Shown here: positions 10,992 to 23,066 of the stretch, in pieces | Layout: each line of letters begins with the position of its first letter | Position numbering within the stretch: the first letter of the stretch is position 1 | From: Ditylenchus dipsaci | Taxonomy: Eukaryota; Nematoda; Chromadorea; Rhabditida; Anguinidae | Direction of reading: 5' to 3' | Length of the DNA: 64,000 bases | Assembly (NCBI GenBank): GCA_004194705.1 | Contig: SADC01000365.1 | Location: 27,646 to 91,645 of the forward strand | The notes under the pieces: model-generated | The model's input: the letters and a program-made list of their open reading frames with translations, nothing else | The model's database searches: none | What the model was told of the DNA's origin: nothing | Program-made: the position numbers and the translations under genes

Positions 10992-12275
10992 GATAGCGCC
11001 TAAAATTGTTGATGAACTGGACCATCATGTGTGCAACACTCCACGAAGCGAAATTCACACGACAGGGATAAATCATGTGGTTTTGTCACACTAATGAATA
11101 GTAGGTATTATCCCCAGGTGAGAGATGGGTCATTTGGAGCAAGGAGCGCAGACATGGTTTTCACGGTTGCTGATTCACACATTTTCAAAAGTTGGAAAGC
11201 CACCGATCAATTACTTCTATACCAGTCTGCATATAGATGGATTTTGCAAATGCTGCGGTTGCGTCAAAAAGTGCCCATATCTGCTGCTGTTAACTTTATC
11301 ACTCTTCACGCGTGCATCAAAATGCACTTATGAAGAATTAACAAAGTTACACAGCAAATTCGGAAGAGCACTGCTATCATGAAGTGAAAATCACAAAGAT
11401 ACCATGGCTAAAATTTCTTAGACTCTACCTAGTTTTAAAAATGAATAGTTAAGTAAAAATCAATACGTAGAAGCACTTGCTCTTCGACAATAAATTTGCC
11501 GAACAGATTCAAGGAAAAAATAGAGAGAGCGTTGATTAGTAACCACCAGTGCAGAAGAAATGTGACACATCAACAAATGAGCGTTGGACGCGATTACGCT
11601 ATCGATTGATAAATGAGATCGTGATAAGACAAGAGCTTGCTACGCTTTGCCAAAACATACTGTGAAGTTGCTTATTCATCGTGTAATAATTTTGAACTTC
11701 CTTTGTGAAACAATGGTTGTGGAACTGTTTTCGTCTTTTTCAGCACGTTACAGTCAAAGCTTGTAGTCGTTGTAATTTTACAACTTCCCCGGAGCGTTTT
11801 CGTAACCATGAGTGGAGGAAGTCATTTTTACGAATTCTTCTCTATCCAAAGCAGTGTTCAAGTATTCCTAACCGATTTGTGAACACTAAAAGACTGCACA
11901 AAACACGTCATAAAACTAGGCTTGAACACAAAAATCTACCCTAATTTCAGGCTACACACACCCACGCGACACACCCACACATGCCAAATACTATATAGGG
12001 ATTTTTGTATATCTCATCTTCTGTTGTTTGGGCATTAAAATATTTGACAACTCTTTCTCTATCATCTTGTAAAAAATAATGTTTGGACGTGACCAATAAG
12101 CCTTATTTTAAATGAATTTTCGAACTGGCCAAAATATGACTAACTCGCAAAAGAGTTAATCGTCAATTGATCGTTATTGTAATCACCGAATATACCTTTT
12201 TTTCACCGATTTCCTGCAAAGTTGTAGTTTTTGTCTTCTAGATTGTTGCACTTGCTCCTGAAAGACGATAAAGTT
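10992..12275. other. Intergenic region between divergent genes; no assigned gene
   Basis: Upstream of both the export-adaptor gene (minus) and SPCS2 (plus). A plus-strand open frame at 11125-11382 encodes a Cys-containing peptide (FCKCCGCVKKCPY), and another at 11705-11944 has CSRC. Neither matches a family I know, and neither shows clear splice or start support. No repeat array was found. Confidence 0.35.
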
Positions 12276-13448
12276 ATGACAGAGGTAAATTAATTTATAA
12301 CTTATACATTGACTGTTTCAAAAATATAGGTGGTAGAACAACAGGAACCTCCGATAAAAGTAAACAAATGGGATGTGAGTTTTTTTGTCTTCCTGTATAT
12401 GGTTAGTCCGGGGTCGCATCGGTTATTAAAAAAATTTTGGATAGGATATCTGATGTCAAAAAGTGCCGAGTGTCGGGTATCCGATGGGCCCTGGTTCAGT
12501 CCCATGAATGTTCATTTTTCCAGGGTGCTACGGTCAAGAATACTCTAGATGACGCCGTTAAGAAAGTAAGTGGTTTATTTAAGGAAAAAGCTTGATTTGG
12601 TACTCTTGTTTAGATCATCAATGACAATTACGGGTGGACGGAAAGACACTCTCTGGGTACTTTAATTTTCTTATTATATTCTATTTATACTGATATTGTA
12701 TTAGCTGACGGTCGATTGGTGCTCTCTCTAATTGCTGTCGCTGGTGGGTATTTCGCTCTATGAGATAAATTATCTTACTTCGTCAGTTTGTTAAATTAAT
12801 TTTTTTAGTTGCCGGCTTTGCATTGATCTACGACTACATTTATCCGTTTCCGAAATCAAAGGCGGTAAGAGGCATACTGCTCTCATTTTTTACTAAAAGT
12901 CCACTGTTTAGGTGTTGGCTACCTGTTCCATATCCTATTTCGTGATGATGTTTGTCCTCCAGTTCTATCAAGTAAGATTTTGAAGGTTACTCTATTCTGT
13001 TATCGATTTTCCCACTTTTAGTGGTACGTTGAAAAGACTACATTTTTCCAAGCGACTGAGAAGGACGGCAAAAACACCATAATTTGGAAGTGGTCATCGG
13101 ACATGAAACGGTATCATGCATCTTTGGGTTTACTCTCAAATTCATGCTGGGAATTTTAGCTATGACGACAAGTACATTTTGGTGGCTGAGTATTCACAGG
13201 TTTGGATTTACTTAGTCGCTATGTGCTTAATCTATTTCTTTTATTTCAGGGAAGTCGTTCCGGAAGCATGAAAGTTGTGAAGTCAATTTCGTCTTACATT
13301 ACCGATGATGGGGAGATTATTTTGCCGCTTCTGAAGAAAGATGTTAGTTTTCCTGCTGTTGTCCACTTTAAATGTGATGTAATTTTCCTGATTTCAGGTC
13401 GATTTCCTTCGAAAAAATTTCTCCAGGAACTCTGCCAAAAGTGATTGA
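12276..13448 (+). CDS. SPCS2: Signal peptidase complex subunit 2 (SPC25)
   Basis: A ten-exon gene on an unusually compact plan (introns 45-150 nt). ATG at 12276 begins a three-codon first exon (MTE), then VVEQQEPPIKVNKWD, GATVKNTLDDAVKK, IINDNYGWTERHSL and DGRLVLSLIAVAVAGFAL, followed by a second membrane segment (TCSISYFVMMFVLQFYQ) and the cytosolic C-terminal domain ending RKNFSRNSAKSD, stop 13446-13448. The two adjacent membrane segments, the YPFPKSK linker and the length (about 190 residues) are those of SPCS2. This is a non-catalytic subunit of the ER signal peptidase thought to contact the translocon. AATAAA follows near 13621, about 115 bp before the TAF6 start. Confidence 0.92.
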
Positions 13449-13739
13449 AGCTTCAGTTATTTGTTGATGGTTATGATATTGTTTTTGTTTGTCCTGTCGA
13501 TTGAGCATAAATTTTTGTTTTGGGTCGTGGTTATTTGTTATTTGTTCCTCGTTATCTGCGTTGTTAAACATCTGTAAATTTCTCTCCGTTGTCACTTTTA
13601 ACTTTCGGTTTCTAGAAGTTAAATAAATTTTTTTCTTTAATCAGTACAACAACTCCATAGTCTGCAACAAATTATTGAAAGCACCATCTCCTAGTTGACA
13701 CATTGCTACGAAGACATTCAAAATTTATAGCGTGTAAAC

Positions 13740-16700
13740 ATGGAATTGAGTGATGAAAATGAACCTTCAACATCAGAAGTGGTCTCAGCAAGCACGTCGT
13801 TTGGTCCAGATTTTGTTATGGTAATTCGTGTAGAGTGTCGCTATGTGGAAGTCGTACGAATTTTGCACGGTGTGTTGCAGATGAAAAATATCTCTTCTTT
13901 TTCCTTTTGTCAATGCATCCTTTTTGTGCAAAATTGTTCGCACCGTTGCATTGTTAGCACCGCATAGATTTGAACGAATTCCCCATTGAAGAGCGGGTAG
14001 GCCATTGGCTTTAAGGATGTATTTTTAGTTGGTTGCGGAGCAACTAGGTATTACAGAGCTAACCGAACTACTCGCTTCTGAAGTCAGTGCACATGTGTCC
14101 TTTGTCGCTAGATCTGTTCTCAACATGGCAAGGAAATTCCAGAATAGTGGCAAACGGCGAACAATGATTTCTGATGATGTGGAAGGTGCTTTAGCATTTT
14201 ATGGCTTGACGGTATTGTTACTGGTAATGTTCTCCTTTAATATTAGCCACAATTATTTTTAGCCTCAATTCGGATACGAAATCCCGGGCTATGATCATAT
14301 TCCTTTCCGTCATGCTGGGCAAACTTTGGGCAAAGATCTATATGTGAGAGAAGATCCCGAAATTGAGTTAACTACTCTTGTAAACAGTGCTCCTCCTAAG
14401 CTACCCCTGGAAATGTCAATAAAATGTAAATTTGCTATTGTGCTGCTTGTGAATTATTTAAAGTTTAGCTCATTGGTTGGTAATCGATGGACAACAACCT
14501 GCTATTCCGGGTTTGTTTAATTTTTCAGCAATGTTTAATATATTTCATGGGTTCAAATTACATCTCTTTTCAGAAAATCCGGTTATTCAAATGCAACAGG
14601 AGGCACCCGTCGTGAATTTGGATGAGAAAACGAATCGTTTGCCAAACTATGAAGATGCTCCTTTGGTAGGTTTGTCCAATACAATCCCTTAATTGGTTGG
14701 AACATCGGTCATTCAATAATTTACTCGTTTGACTTGTCAAACAAGCAGGTGACTACAACTCGGTCAATCATTCTTATTAAAGATTTTCGTTAGATACGTG
14801 GGATCCAAGTAAACCAAGTATAGGTGCTAATAGCGCCCTAAAATAGAGGTATGAAGTTTGACGTCAAAGGAATTTGAAAGTCGGTGTTCATATTTTAAGC
14901 CTTTTTTCTGTGAATTATTAGAAACCTTTTTTTGGAAAGGGAGCTAGCCTTTGAACCGTATGAAATTCACTTTTGTAAATGAAATGTTATAAAGTAGCAG
15001 AGCTATGGTTGAAGTCCCAAAGATTTCCACATCCGAATTCCGATACCCGTTGTGACCACCTTATTAGAAAAGGTATGAGGTGGTCAACCCATAACCGAAC
15101 ACATTTAATTTTTTAGACTCCAAATTAATGTTGCTACTGGATATACCCCCAAAACTTATTTTTTAGGAGTGGTCGAAAATCAATTTTGAGTCAAAATTTT
15201 GCCATAAAAAGACTAGAACAGCAATTTAAATAGTAACAAAGGGCTGTATAGGAGGGCGAAGGGACAAAATAGGAGGCACTTTACAGGGCCGTTTTAGGAT
15301 CCTTTATACAGTGGTTTCAATGGAGGTACGAGGTAGAGGTGCGAGGTTGAGGTGCGAGATGAGATCAGGGTGTCAACAATGGAGGTGTGAGATGCGAGGT
15401 CGACAAACAGCCATTTCACAAATAATGCAAACTTCCATTTAGAAAATTTTTTATATCGAGAACTGCCTTTCACAAAATCTTTATCCATCAATCCCATTCT
15501 ACTTTACTTCATCATAATACACACTTAACCGTTAACTGTGTTCATGCCTTTGATTTTTGACCGCACGGAATTCTTTTATTTATTTTTCATTTTGAGATAT
15601 AGTCAAATTTTGGTTGCATGCTACCAAATTTGCAATTTTACTCATCTTAACCCCAACATCTGAGGCAGGTACTTTTAGGTGAACGAATGTCTACCTAGAT
15701 ATCCTGAAAAATTAAATTTGGCTAAAATTTCAAACAACGTACTTTTTCTGATTCAAAATCATGTGGCGAATCCTGTTTGACAAGACCGAAATTTCGCATT
15801 TTTTCATTCAATTCCCCGATTCAAGTTGCATTGTAATGAATTGTGACGTAAAAAGTTTTCGAAAAGTAATGAATCCGAGTCCGTTGAGATCAGATAAAAA
15901 TAAATTTTATGAGCCAGATAAATTGCACTAGATAAGTGCAAAATTTTGCACCACGTACCTACTTTTGTAGGTATCTCAGCTCGTAAAATTAGTTTTGATC
16001 TGATCTCAACGGATTCGGTTTCAGGACAAGATTTTGGAATTGGGGGAGACTTTCCGAAAACTTTTTCCTTAAAAAGTGATGATTTTTGATGAAAATTGTA
16101 ATTAAAATATATTTTGGAGTTCTATACCGAAAATATTCTATACCGAACATTACTTCGATAATTGGGTCGCTTTCGAAGTTTTATTCACTAAAGAAAAGGT
16201 ATGATTGAATAAAGTCTCCTGCCTATGAAGCATCCTTATCTAATCCAACCCCTCCCTAGCTTTGATATATATATGTCGAATCCTTCATGATAATCGTCTG
16301 CGTTCGCAAGACTATTAGAATCATTTTGATATCAAACTAGTAAATGAAATGGGAAAAAAGAAAGTTCACACCCAGCGAGACTCGAACCCGCGACCTATAA
16401 ATGTGGTTTAATTTGAATTTAAACGATTTCCATGCGAAACCAGATACGGAAAGGAAATACACCCCCCCCTTTAAACTATTCACTATACAGTCCACTCTCG
16501 ATACAGTGTAGCTTGCGGGGATCGGAAAATATACACTATATCGAGGGTACACTATATCGAGGGTACACTGTAAGCCAGTTTGGCTAAGAGCTGACTAAAT
16601 GAGGTTGAAAAAATATACACTATATCGAGATCTACACTATGTCGAGGGTACACTGTATCGAGAGTTGACTGTAGTTTCATTCGATCGGTTAACCGAAAAC

Positions 16701-19700
16701 CCGTTTTTATTTGGGCAAATAAACCAAAAGCGAAAACTGGGTTCAGAAAAACCGGGAAAAGCGAAAACCGGATTCTGCAAAATACCGGTTAAAGGGCATG
16801 CTCGCCGCCGATGGAAATATTTGAAAGGCGGGTACCAGGTTAGTTAAAACGAGAATTATTTTAAAATAAATTTCAGTTGATTACCCTGCGGGGAATAAGT
16901 AATTTAAAACACTTGCTCTGTTTAAAGGACCATGAAACTTGATAAGCACAGCAATTTGGAAATTTTGAATTCGCGCGGGACCACCCTAACTTTGTCAATA
17001 ATGTTTTCGAATTGTTTTTTGTTTGCATGTAAAATTTTTTCAAAATATAGAACCATCTACTAGTCGAGCCCAACTTTGCTCGACTACCGTATTTCCTCTA
17101 ATAAGCGCCCGGGGCGCTTATTTTTCAAACCCCCGAAAATTGGAAAATTTGGAATTCGATTTCGAGATTTTTGGGTGTCCAACCAAAATCTAAAAAGTGG
17201 AATCTGTAGAGCTCGTGGGAGTTAAGAAAACGTATCAAACAGCTTTGCAAAATATTGCTTCTACACTGAGATCCAGACCCTCATAGTCGAAGGGGGGCGC
17301 TTATTAGAGCGGGGGCGCTTATTAGAGGAAATACGGTATGCCAGATCGGATGACTTATCCTACTTACACTGCACCATAACAACTTATATGAGTCTGCGTT
17401 AAAAATTTACTCATAAATGGTATTCAAATTTTTAATGCACACAAAAAAAAGTAATTCAAAAGCATTATGGACAAAATTAGGGTGGTCCCGCGCGAATTCG
17501 AATTCCGCAAATTGCTGTGCTTATCTTTATGAAGTCCGAATATTTGCGCGATGATAAAATATCTTCGCGCTCTTATAAAAACGCGAAGATTCGGTAAGAA
17601 CTTTCATGACTCTGGTCAAATTTTTTTGTCCATAATTGATGGTTTGGTTATGCGTAAAGTGCGCGCCGTAATCTGTGCGCCGTAATCTGTGCGCCAGTAA
17701 TGTGTGCGCCAGAATAGGTATGAACGTCATACCTTCGCAAATTGGTAGCCTGAAAATGTTTTGAATACGTTCATAACAGGTATCCACATCCAGGTAGATG
17801 ATTATCGATAATAACTTGAGGGTAATACCTTGAGGTTATGTATATATCTCCTCAACACGTACCTCCCCAGGTGGTTAATGCCCTATTGTTTAGGGAACGT
17901 ACCAGCTGGTTTTCCTACCCACCCTGAGACTTCAAATAAATACCCATGTTGTAGATAATGTTGCTGTAAAAACATCTAAATAAATTTGATGGAATTTTTT
18001 TGTCGTAAATCACTACTCTCTGAAAATTTCAATGTTCGAAAATATTCGGACTTTTAAATATTCGCGCGAATTTTACAACTCTAGGTTAACCGACCAAATT
18101 TTTTTTAAAAGAGCGTAACCGAAAACCGACTTTGAAAAAAAACCGACCGATCTTAAAAAAACCGACCGAATGCAAAGTACTATATACAACAATTTTTTTT
18201 CAAGCTTCTCAATCAGTTTGCCAAGTTGGTTCGGAAAACAGAGCAGGTGCAGGTCAAGACGCACACTACAACTCACGCCCTTTCGCTAGAGCAGCAGGTG
18301 TTCTTCAAAGAGATCACAGAAGCCATAATGGGAAATGATGAAACCAAACGGACGGTAATCTGTTTTTCATTTATGACAGCTAAAGGCGAAATTATTGTTT
18401 CTTACGTTGAACCTTTTTTAGGAGGCACTCCACTGCTTGCAATTTGACTGTGGACTGCATGCTTTACTTCCAAGAATTTCTATCACTATCCACGAAGGGG
18501 TTGGACTGATTAGCAACTTAGATCAGAATCTTTAACTGTGAACTGGTTTTCAGGTCAGATGCAATATCGTGACCAAGAATTTGGCGATCTTGATTTACTT
18601 GATGAGAATGATACAGGCACTTGTGCAGAACGAAAACATTTCAATTGAACGTTGTGTAAGTTATCAGTCCATGTACAAAATGGTCTGGTTGACAAGGACT
18701 ACAATTCAGCTTCATGAGTTGCTTCCTTCAGTGATGTCATGTATTTTAAGTCGGCAGCTTTGCTCCAACTTGCAGTCGGACAAGCATTGGGCACTTCGCG
18801 AATTTTCAGGTAGGTTTTTTCTTATCGGGTCAACCTAATATTCTATGAGTTTCAGCAAAGCTATTGGCTAGGATTGCAGAGTAAGTCTTATGATTGGATG
18901 ACCCAGACGGAGGGACCGCTAGTTTTTTTTCTCTCTCCTTAAATTTTTTCATGCGCTCTCGTCTGGAATTTTTAAGCTTCCTGTTTTACTTTTTAAAGTG
19001 TAATAAGGTCATAAATATCAGATCGAAAGCGAAACAAATGAAAAATGGGATGGTTAAAAAAATTGGTTAGAGAAAACGGTTATGAGATAAAGAAGTTGCT
19101 GGTCCCGGCCTTAATTGCAGTGTAACGCACTGGTATGCCCCTATAACTTTTTGAAACGCACGGGCATGCTCCATTAAAGGACCATGAAAGTTGAGAGGCA
19201 CAGCAATTTGGAAAATTCGAATTCGCGCGGGTCCGCCCTAATTTTTGTCAATAATGTTTTCGAATTGTTTTTGTTTGCAAGAAAATTTTTTACAAAATAT
19301 AGCACCGTTTACTAGCCGAGCCCAACATTGCTCAATAGTTAACTTTTAGTTGTGCACCAATAATATGGTGCATTCAACCTTAAACAATACAGTCAAACTT
19401 CTTTATAAGCTACACTCCATATAAGCTACACCTCCTTATAAGCTACACCTTAGTGCGGTCCCAAATTGGGTATGATCCGTATAATATACCCCCTATAAAA
19501 GCTACACCTCTCTATAAGCTACATCTAGGATCGGTCCCGAAATGTAGCTTGTAGGAAGTTTGACTGTAACTTTAATTTTAACTATAACTTTAATCTTCAT
19601 AATGGTGCATTCGAGCATTGGTTTTTCATAGGATGACACACTTCAAAGATAACACTGAGCTAAAGCTAAAAACCGTGTCTGTTATTTACTAGTAGCGGGT

Positions 19701-20188
19701 TTTTGAGGCCGATATGGATAGTTAATTTTCACGAAACAGTCGATTCAAAATAAAAGACAGACAATGCCTTTTTTGAGGGGTTGCCAGTCTAATAATTTTA
19801 ACTATTATGGTCAGAGTGCATGACTAATATTGTTATAGGACTTCTTTTTAAATGAAGTCTATTTAGGAAGTACAAGCATCATCCAACATTGCGTTCGAGA
19901 ATAACAAATGAGCTGGCTCGTCCTTTCAAGGACACGAATTGTGCACTTGCTACTCTCTACGGAGCTATTTTCGCTCTGAATATGTTAGGAGAAGATGTGA
20001 GGAATAGACTTTTTATTATTTTTCTTTGTATTCATCAAAATTATCAATTAGACTATTCGAACAGTCGTGGTGCCCAAGGTTGATGCTATATTCTCGATGA
20101 TAAAAATATTTCCAACGATAAAACTATGCTGCCAGCTACTGAAGAGAAGCTTTCCTGGATTGTCAAGCTATTAGAAAACCATAGCTGA
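13740..20188 (+). CDS. TAF6: Transcription initiation factor TFIID subunit 6
   Basis: Histone-fold exon at 14029-14211 (VAEQLGITELTELLASEVSA...RRTMISDDVEGAL), then GYEIPGYDHIPFRHA and the linker APPKLPLEMSIK, HWLVIDGQQPAIPENP. After a 3.5-kb intron (about 14670-18190) come the TAF6 HEAT-repeat exons: LSLEQQVFFKEITEAIMG, EALHCLQFDCGLHALLPRIS, LAILIYLMRMIQALVQN, LLPSVMSCILSRQLC...KHWALREF, then RSRITNELARPF at about 19870. TAF6 pairs with TAF9 in TFIID and SAGA. Exon 1-2 borders (13740-14005) are uncertain. Near 20090-20110 the frame must shift to reach the conserved-looking end LSWIVKLLENHS, stop 20186-20188. Two introns are swollen by repeats. Confidence 0.9.
14670..16480. other. TAF6 intron, left half: relic of the 980-bp family and a hairpin
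   Basis: About 15134-15305 matches the left part of the 980-bp elements (CTACTGGATATACCCCC, then a TTTTTTAGGAGTG-like stretch, then the GCCATAAAAAGACTAGAA region), so it is an old truncated copy. A hairpin at about 15868-16022 has arms of about 20 nt built on CCGTTGAGATCAG. A B-box-like site on the minus strand is near 16378-16390 (GACTCGAACCCG read on plus). No exon was seen here. Confidence 0.5.
16488..16671. mobile_element. MITE, TA duplication, ACTCTCGATACAGTG family, copy 1
   Basis: Flanked by TA at 16486-16487 and 16672-16673. The left end CAGTCCACTCTCGATACAGT and the right end CTGTATCGAGAGTTGACTG are inverted. A second full copy is at 42998-43182 in the transaldolase gene. Non-coding, 184 bp. 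Confidence 0.85.
16675..16830. repeat. AACCG-rich array (hAT-like subterminal sequence)
   Basis: CGGTTAACCGAAAACCCG is followed by repeated AAAACCG/AAGCGAAAAC units. Very similar sequence occurs at 18085-18175 and at 40710-40850, the last next to a BED-finger coding fragment. It is therefore probably the end of a hAT-type family. Confidence 0.45.
16922..17540. mobile_element. Repeat R1, complete copy with inverted ends
   Basis: The left end TTAAAGGACCATGAAACTTG and the right end (17470-17540) are inverted over about 75 bp, with the shared marker GCGCGGGACCACCC. A CCGTATT element (17087-17336) is inserted in it. I could not define a target duplication. TTAA at the left boundary may be the target. 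Confidence 0.6.
17087..17336. mobile_element. MITE of CCGTATT type, TA duplication
   Basis: Termini CCGTATTTCCTCTAATAAGC and inverse, flanked by TA at 17085-17086 and 17337-17338. Next to the termini, GCGCCC-GGGGCGC forms a further palindrome. 250 bp, non-coding. Relatives with different interiors are at 36723-39816 and 56270-56518. Confidence 0.8.
17655..17715. repeat. Short tandem array of GTGCGCCGTAAT units
   Basis: About four copies of GTGCGCC(A/G)(G)TAATcT in direct orientation inside the TAF6 intron. No inverted partner was found. Confidence 0.5.
19172..19340 (+). repeat. Repeat R1, left-half copy in a TAF6 intron
   Basis: TTAAAGGACCATGAAAGTTG with the GCGCGGGTCCGCCC marker, extending to the GAGCCCAACATTGCTC segment shared with 17065-17080 and 6660-6680. 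The right half is absent. Confidence 0.55.
19390..19566. mobile_element. MITE, TA duplication, TATAAGCTACAC family
   Basis: Left end CAGTCAAACTTCTTTATAAG and right end inverted (GGAAGTTTGACTG), flanked by TA at 19388-19389 and 19567-19568. Internal units TATAAGCTACACC repeat. Located in a TAF6 intron. Confidence 0.85.
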
Positions 20189-20590
20189 AGTCATTTCTTA
20201 CCTATTACCTCATTGTTGATGCTTTTGAAGCATTCGTCTTCAAGTTTTGTTATTGTACATTCCTGAAGTAAAGTTGTTGGGAGTCTGGCTTCCTATTTAT
20301 GTTTTTTGTCGGACTATTGCATGTAGAAATTGTGCATCAGGAGAAGAAATTACTCCGTTGGAAAAGCTGTTTAAAAATGAGGACTTCATTGGGAAACTTG
20401 TGCAAATACCATATTAGCGTATTCTCTCTAATAGACCTGCGTTCAAAATCGTGTTTGTGACATTGCGACCTTGACCCACTTTTTGAAAACTTTTCTCAGG
20501 CAAGTTGTACCTTAAATTGTAACCAGTGAGATAAGCTACAGATTGAAGGGAAACTTGCCTGAGAAAAGTTTCCGAAAAGTGGGTCTAAAG
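20189..20590. other. TAF6 3' flank with a small hairpin element
   Basis: A plus-strand frame at about 20270-20415 (LLGVWLPIYVFCRT..., ending VQIPY) is open but unrecognised. From about 20471 to 20586 there is a hairpin with roughly 32-nt arms (CTTTTCTCAGGCAAG and complement), probably a MITE. The large transposon 20591-26309 inserted directly beside it. Confidence 0.4.
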
Positions 20591-20815
20591 GGCGACCGGA
20601 CAATCATCTTTTTTTGAGAAATTTGTCGCGCGACAATTTTTTCTTTTTGAAAATTTTGTCGCGCGACATTCTTCCGTTTATCAAATTTTGTCGCGCGACA
20701 TTCCTCTTTTTTTGAGAATTTGGTCGCGCGACATTCGTCTTTTTTTGAAAATTTTGTCACGCGACATTCGTCTTTTTTTCTGCATTTTTTCGCGCGACAT
20801 TTCTTATTTTTGTCT
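20591..20815. repeat. Left TIR array of the outer MULE
   Basis: Six to seven tandem units with the core TTTGTCGCGCGACATT. The core is itself a perfect 10-bp palindrome, a plausible transposase-binding site repeated along the end. The inverted array is at about 26090-26309. Confidence 0.85.
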
Positions 20816-20854
20816 TTTTTATTTTGGTCTGTAGTATATTACTAAATATTAAAC

Positions 20855-22989
20855 GGGGAAAACTTATTCTTGTCACCGAAAGACTGATTATTGTCACCGA
20901 AAAACTTATTTTTGTCACCGAAAAAAGTTGTCACCGAAAGACTGATTGTTGTCACCGAAAAACTGATTGTTGTCACCAAAAAACTGATTGTTGTCACCGA
21001 AAAACTGATTCTTGTCACCGGTTTCTTTTATCTCCTATTCTTGTTCATGAATAATATTTTTCGTTCTCTTCACCACTTGCAATATAGTGTCAATATTTTT
21101 AATATGTACTGCATGTTTTGAAGAAAAATTCACTGATATGTTTACAGAAAGATGACGCTTATATCAGTGGATAAGAATTTGAGAGAAATTACGAAAAAGC
21201 GGCAAGGCGTGAGGCCACTGGAATATAAGCTCACGTGCCAGAAATTCTAATGGGAGACGGTGATCAAGCAATTTCGACAGGTTTATTCCACTTCTGTAAT
21301 GACCTTGTTCTAATAATAAAAATTTTTTAATAGCCGCCGAAAATATTTGGCCGGGAATCAAGCGTGGGATGTGCAAAGCTCACATGAAGATGAACCTGAG
21401 AAAGAAGCTAGGACAAAAAGCCTTTAACCGAGAAAATCCAGTGGCAGGTAAGCAGATCAGCAGCGATGTCCGACTTCTCGAGCAAGCTTCTTCCACAAAA
21501 GAATTTCTGATAGGTAAAGCAGGATTTCACTTGTTTATTGATCTTTTCATCGTGATTTCAGCCTCTGCTTTTTGCAACAAGAGTGGTGAAGCCGTTATGC
21601 TGGTCAACTAGAAGTTCTCAAGGTATGCAATTATTTCGTGAACCAGTGGATTCTCTCTACTCTGAATGGGTGGTACGAAGGCTTCTCTAATAAGGTCTCT
21701 CAGAACAACGGTTTGGAAAGCCGTTGTTAAGCCGAAACGGGCTGCTAAAAAGAATCACATTCCGCAAGAAGCTGAGTCTAAGTGATTTCTTCAGCACAAT
21801 GGAGTCAACTTTGAATCTGTGGAGTGCCAGACCGGAAGAGCAGGTGCGATTTATAAGTTCTGTGAATAAACACCATATTTATTTTCTGCTTCAGAATGTT
21901 GCTGCACGTCCAACAGTTACACCTGCTCTCTAACGTGATGCATTTATTTTCAAAACAAGGGATCGACCAATTCAGCAGGTAGCCGGCACCGAGATCTATA
22001 TTTTGCAGACTTCTGATTGTGAGCCAGATGAAATGGTGAGCATGTTTTCAGAACTGTGTAACTCAACCTTTGATGATTGGAGTCGGTAACTTCATGTAAA
22101 GTTTGTGAGAACTTGTGCTTACAGATTCTATTTTAGATACAAGGAGATTAAAGAAAGTATCTGCATGATTCAGCCATCAGCCATTTGGGAAGACTTCTAC
22201 TGCTGCAGCTGCTTAGAAGGCATTAAAAAACGACTGTGTCCTCATTCAGTGATGGTAATGTGCGAGAAAAGAATTCTAGTCTACCCGCCAGATGCGATCT
22301 CAATGAACTTGGCACAGAAGAGAAAGTCTGGAAGACCGAAGTTGGCCGGCCCTGCTCTCTCAATGAACTAAATCTACAAGTACTATTTTTTCATCTCATT
22401 ATGTTATGTTGGTATTAGAGAAAAATAAATTGGAAGATCATAAATAGTGTTTCTAGAATTTACGTAAAGACTAGTTCGAGTGTTTATGAGCATATATCCC
22501 TCCGCCGATATCCCCCTAGCAGATATCTCCTGAGAATACATTCCTCAGCCTATATCCAACATATTTTTCAAACTTTTTTACAGTTCGGAAAACACGCTAA
22601 CATACGCTGGCTTACCTGAGCTTGAGCCTGCGTTGAAAAAAAAGCGTGGAGATATATGTTAAATGGATCTGCAAGGGCATATCTATCCAGTACCGTTTGA
22701 GTAAGCATTCAAAGAGTTCATAATTTTTTCAAGAGTTAGCACTAAGCTATTAAGAAGTATGACAAGTGTAAACAAAAAAACAAAAAATATTAATCATGAA
22801 CAAGAATAGGAGATAAAAGAAACCGGTGACAAGAATCAGTTTTTCGGTGACAACAATCAGTCTTTCGGTGACAACAATCAGTTTTTCGGTGACAACAATC
22901 AGTCTTTCGGTGACAACTTTTTTCGGTGACAAAAATAAGTTTTTCGGTGACAATAATCAGTCTTTCGGTGACAAGAATAAGTTTTCCCC
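20855..22989 (+). mobile_element. Deleted MULE with TTGTCACCGAAAAACTGA TIR arrays, TSD ATATTAAAC
   Basis: Ends GGGGAAAACTTATTCTTGTC and inverse. The 9-bp duplication ATATTAAAC lies at 20846-20854 and 22990-22998. TIRs (20855-21030 and 22815-22989) are arrays of 21-bp units CCGAAAAACTGATTGTTGTCA. It contains only the C-terminal half of a transposase, so it is probably non-autonomous. It is nested in the outer MULE. Confidence 0.88.
21141..22371 (+). pseudogene. MULE transposase, C-terminal half with SWIM zinc finger
   Basis: Fragments in order: a GDGDQAIS segment near 21250, where the second catalytic Asp of MULE transposases usually lies; PGIKRGMCKAHMKMNL with the Cys/His pair that follows it; NGWYEGFSNKVSQNNGLES near 21665-21715, the catalytic-Glu region; and a SWIM finger (CSC...CPH) near 22200-22240, ending YPPDAISM...KRKSGRPK before the stop. 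The N-terminal DNA-binding region and first catalytic Asp are absent, and the frame changes several times around introns and stops. SWIM fingers at this position are a family hallmark. Confidence 0.7.
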
Positions 22990-23066
22990 ATATTAAACAA
23001 TGTACAATAATAACAATAATAAATCTATAATAAAATTATATGTTTTATGCATAAAAATAACATCAC

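Noticed and set aside
11125..11382. Cys-rich open frame as a host gene
   Set aside because: No recognisable family, no flanking splice signals or poly(A) signal, and overlapping alternative frames are equally open.
20824..21121. Open frames through the TTGTCACCGAAAAACTGA array on both strands
   Set aside because: The frames stay open only because the 21-bp unit is a multiple of three without stops; they are TIR arrays, not genes.
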